Below are positions 6,676-7,928 of a stretch of DNA of 7,928 nt, one piece after another. Origin of the DNA: Thermocaproicibacter sp036741535. Lineage in GTDB: Bacteria > Bacillota > Clostridia > Oscillospirales > Acutalibacteraceae. How positions within the stretch are numbered: the first letter of the stretch is position 1; every line of letters begins with the position of its first letter. The notes below the pieces were generated by a model that saw only the letters and a list, made by a program, of their open reading frames with translations, was not told the origin of the DNA and made no database searches. The position numbers were made by a program, and so were the translations under genes. The DNA lies in assembly GCA_036741535.1 (NCBI GenBank), contig DAINSB010000112.1:1-7928 (forward strand), read 5' to 3'.

Positions 6676-6685
6676 TTTTGTCCAC

Positions 6686-6714
6686 TTTGCATAAAAACGA
6701 AATTTTTATGCAAA
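6686..6714. promoter_or_regulatory. 12-bp perfect palindrome, candidate operator
   Basis: TTTGCATAAAAA (6686-6697), spacer cgaaa, TTTTTATGCAAA (6703-6714): both 12-bp arms match without error. It ends six bases before the cstA -35 and is about 55 bp upstream of the ilvB -35, so a dimeric regulator bound here could affect either unit. I do not recognise the regulator; the TGCAT core partly resembles ArgR boxes, but the centre does not fit. Confidence 0.5.
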
Positions 6715-6720
6715 CGCCCC

Positions 6721-6749
6721 TTGACTTCATTGCGGCACCGTGCTAACAT
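6721..6749 (+). promoter_or_regulatory. Sigma-A promoter of the cstA leader (extended -10)
   Basis: TTGACT (6721-6726), a 17-nt spacer and TAACAT (6744-6749), with TGC directly before the -10 as an extended element. The predicted start near 6756 leaves the complete T-box structure downstream. Confidence 0.78.
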
Positions 6750-6755
6750 GGATGC

Positions 6756-7043
6756 CAAACGAATATCGCAATGCGCTGACCGGGAAAAATCGTTCCGCGC
6801 AACCTTTTGACAGAGAGCCGCGCCGGCTGAAAAGCGGCAAAAGGAACGGAACGACCTCGCCCGCGAGCAGCCGGGCTGAAAGCGGAAACGCCAGTAAGCC
6901 CGGCCGGGTCCATTCCGTTAAAAGATGGTCGCATTGGGCGCTTTCGCCCGATGCGGTTGAGCGGGCCGCCGAAAGCGGCAAGCAGAGTGGTAACGCGGAG
7001 GATTCGCCTTCGTCTCTGAATATCAGAGACGAAGGTTTTTTTT
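6756..7043 (+). promoter_or_regulatory. T-box riboswitch leader of cstA, probable leucine (CUC) specifier
   Basis: Second complete T-box leader. Stem I pairs GGG/CCC (6782-6784 with 6860-6862), TCGTTCC/GGAACGA (6790-6796 with 6848-6854) and CCTTTTG/CAAAAGG (6803-6809 with 6838-6844). It has AGAGAG at 6812-6817 and a distal GCCGC/GCGGC hairpin. The specifier loop between GGAACGA and CCC reads C-CTC-G; CTC (6856-6858) falls in the same place as ATC in the ilvB leader and encodes leucine. Stem II (GCCGGGCT/AGCCCGGC, 6870-6904) contains GAA and AGTA, the S-turn pair. An 11-bp hairpin follows at 6930-6955, then Stem III at 6965-6979. The antiterminator (6983-7018) is CAGAG / bulge UGGUAAC / GCGGAGG-attcg-CCTTCGT / CTCTG. 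The bulge has A where the consensus UGGNACC has C. UGGU fits an ACCA tRNA end. Leucine is the best reading, but it is inferred by alignment. Confidence 0.9.
7007..7043 (+). terminator. Intrinsic terminator of the cstA T-box leader
   Basis: A perfect 13-bp stem, CCTTCGTCTCTGA (7007-7019) with its complement (7023-7035), a 3-nt loop and eight T residues (7036-7043). The 5' arm includes CCTTCGT and CTCTG, the 3' strands of the antiterminator, so the two folds compete. Confidence 0.95.
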
Positions 7044-7056
7044 ATCCAAAGGCGTC

Positions 7057-7109
7057 CGGTTGCAAACTGCGGTCTTCCGAAACATCCATCGTCATGCGGT
7101 TCCAAACTG
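7057..7109 (+). repeat. Imperfect 13-bp direct repeat before cstA
   Basis: CGGTTGCAAACTG (7057-7069) and CGGTTCCAAACTG (7097-7109) differ at one base and start 40 bp apart, in the 86-nt stretch between the T-box terminator and the cstA start. The second copy can also form a small hairpin, GGTTC-caaact-GAACC (7098-7113), directly before the ribosome binding site. Role unknown; chance is possible. Confidence 0.35.
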
Positions 7110-7129
7110 AACCAGAGGAGGCATTTTTT

Positions 7130-7928
7130 ATGAGCGGTCTTGCAATCGTTCTGGTCGCGATCGCCGTGCTCGGCGGCGGCTATCTGTTCTACGGCAGATG
7201 GCTGGTCAGAAAATGGGGTATCGATCCCGAGGCCAAAACGCCCGCCGTCGCCCGCGAGGACGGGCAGGATTACGTCCCCGCGCCCAGGCAGGTCGTGTTC
7301 GCGCACCAGTTCTCCACCATCGCGGGGGCGGGTCCCGTCACGGGCCCCATCATCGCGGCCATGTTCGGCTGGCTGCCGGCGCTGCTGTGGATCCTCGTGG
7401 GCGGCGTCTTTTTCGGCGCGGTGCAGGATTTCGGCTCGCTGTACGCCTCGGTGAAAAACGACGGCAAATCCATCGGCCTCATCATCGAGCAGTACATCGG
7501 CAAAACCGGAAAGCGCCTGTTCCTCGTGTTCTGCTGGCTGTTTTCGCTGCTGGTGATCGCGGCGTTCGGCGACATGGTCGCCTCCACCTTCAACGCCTCC
7601 GCCGTCAAGGCCTACGCGCTTTCGGCGCCGGTGACGGTCGGGGCGGCGGCGACGGCTCCCGGCGCGGCGGCGGGCTCCATCTCGCTTTTCTACATCCTCG
7701 GCGCGGTGCTGTTCGGGCTCTTCATGAAATACGTAAAGCCCAGCCAGCCGGTGATGCTGGTGAGCGGCCTCGCCCTGTTCGTCGCCATGATGGCCGCGGG
7801 CATGGCGCTCCCGGTCTATCTCAATAAATTCCAGTGGCTGCTCGTGGTTTTCGCCTACATTTTCTTCGCGGCCGTCGTGCCGATGTGGATCCTGATGCAG
7901 CCGCGCGACTACCTGAGCTCGTTCCTGC
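7130..7928 (+). CDS. cstA: CstA-family carbon starvation transporter, N-terminal part (cut by right edge)
   Basis: Polytopic membrane transporter of the CstA/BtsT family; characterised members import pyruvate (E. coli) or have been linked to peptide uptake. The first 266 residues are present with the frame open to the right edge. Family hallmarks are GGGYLFYGRWL (15-25), GIDPEAKTPA (30-39), DYVPAPRQVVFAHQFSTIAG (47-66), AGPVTGPIIAAMFGWLPALLWI, GAVQDFGSL, and IEQYIGKTGKRLF. Several hydrophobic helices and the conserved QPRDYLSSFL at the very end complete the match. ATG 7130 has a perfect AGGAGG (7116-7121) eight bases upstream. The gene lies 86 nt downstream of the T-box terminator with no other gene between, so it is the first gene under that switch. 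Substrate cannot be read from the sequence. Confidence 0.94.
   Translation, partial: MSGLAIVLVAIAVLGGGYLFYGRWLVRKWGIDPEAKTPAVAREDGQDYVPAPRQVVFAHQFSTIAGAGPVTGPIIAAMFGWLPALLWILVGGVFFGAVQDFGSLYASVKNDGKSIGLIIEQYIGKTGKRLFLVFCWLFSLLVIAAFGDMVASTFNASAVKAYALSAPVTVGAAATAPGAAAGSISLFYILGAVLFGLFMKYVKPSQPVMLVSGLALFVAMMAAGMALPVYLNKFQWLLVVFAYIFFAAVVPMWILMQPRDYLSSFL

Noticed and set aside
6686..6714. ArgR (ARG box) assignment for the palindrome
   Set aside because: The outer TGCAT resembles ARG boxes, but the arms are too far apart for one box and the two halves do not form two standard boxes.
6727..7306. Minus-strand open frames across the cstA leader
   Set aside because: They are antisense to a structured T-box RNA and to the start of cstA, with no recognisable domain.

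Overview
The window looks like chromosomal DNA from a GC-rich, Gram-positive, probably spore-forming member of the Clostridia (an Oscillospirales-like organism is my best guess). This rests on two T-box leader RNAs, a SpoVB-type flippase, a CmpB-like (PF06541) membrane protein typical of Firmicutes, purine-rich Shine-Dalgarno sites and sigma-A-type promoters. The genus cannot be fixed from the sequence alone. No mobile elements, tRNA, rRNA or CRISPR were seen.

Left part (1-994): a minus-strand pair, a GNAT acetyltransferase followed 17 nt later by the start of prmA (ribosomal protein L11 methyltransferase), which runs off the left edge. Centre-left (995-3525, plus strand): a SpoVB/MATE-like lipid-linked oligosaccharide flippase and a CmpB-type membrane protein with a helical C-terminal tail. 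A strong promoter overlaps the flippase stop codon and gives the second gene a leader of about 200 nt. The plus-strand pair and the minus-strand ridA converge on a hairpin terminator at 3527-3548.

Centre-right (3603-6276, minus strand): ilvB, ilvN and ridA. These are the large and small subunits of acetohydroxyacid synthase, the first common enzyme of branched-chain amino acid synthesis, and an imine deaminase that protects the same metabolism from 2-aminoacrylate. ilvB is preceded by a complete T-box leader with a sigma-A promoter, Stem I with an AUC (Ile) specifier, Stem III, antiterminator and terminator.

Right part (6721-7928, plus strand): a second complete T-box leader, with a CUC (Leu) specifier, runs divergently from the first. 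It controls a CstA-family transporter that runs off the right edge. About 90 bp separate the two -35 boxes and contain two perfect inverted repeats. The arrangement suggests one control region in which shortage of charged tRNA-Ile turns on acetolactate synthesis and shortage of charged tRNA-Leu turns on an importer of pyruvate or peptides. This divergent double T-box is the most interesting part of the window.
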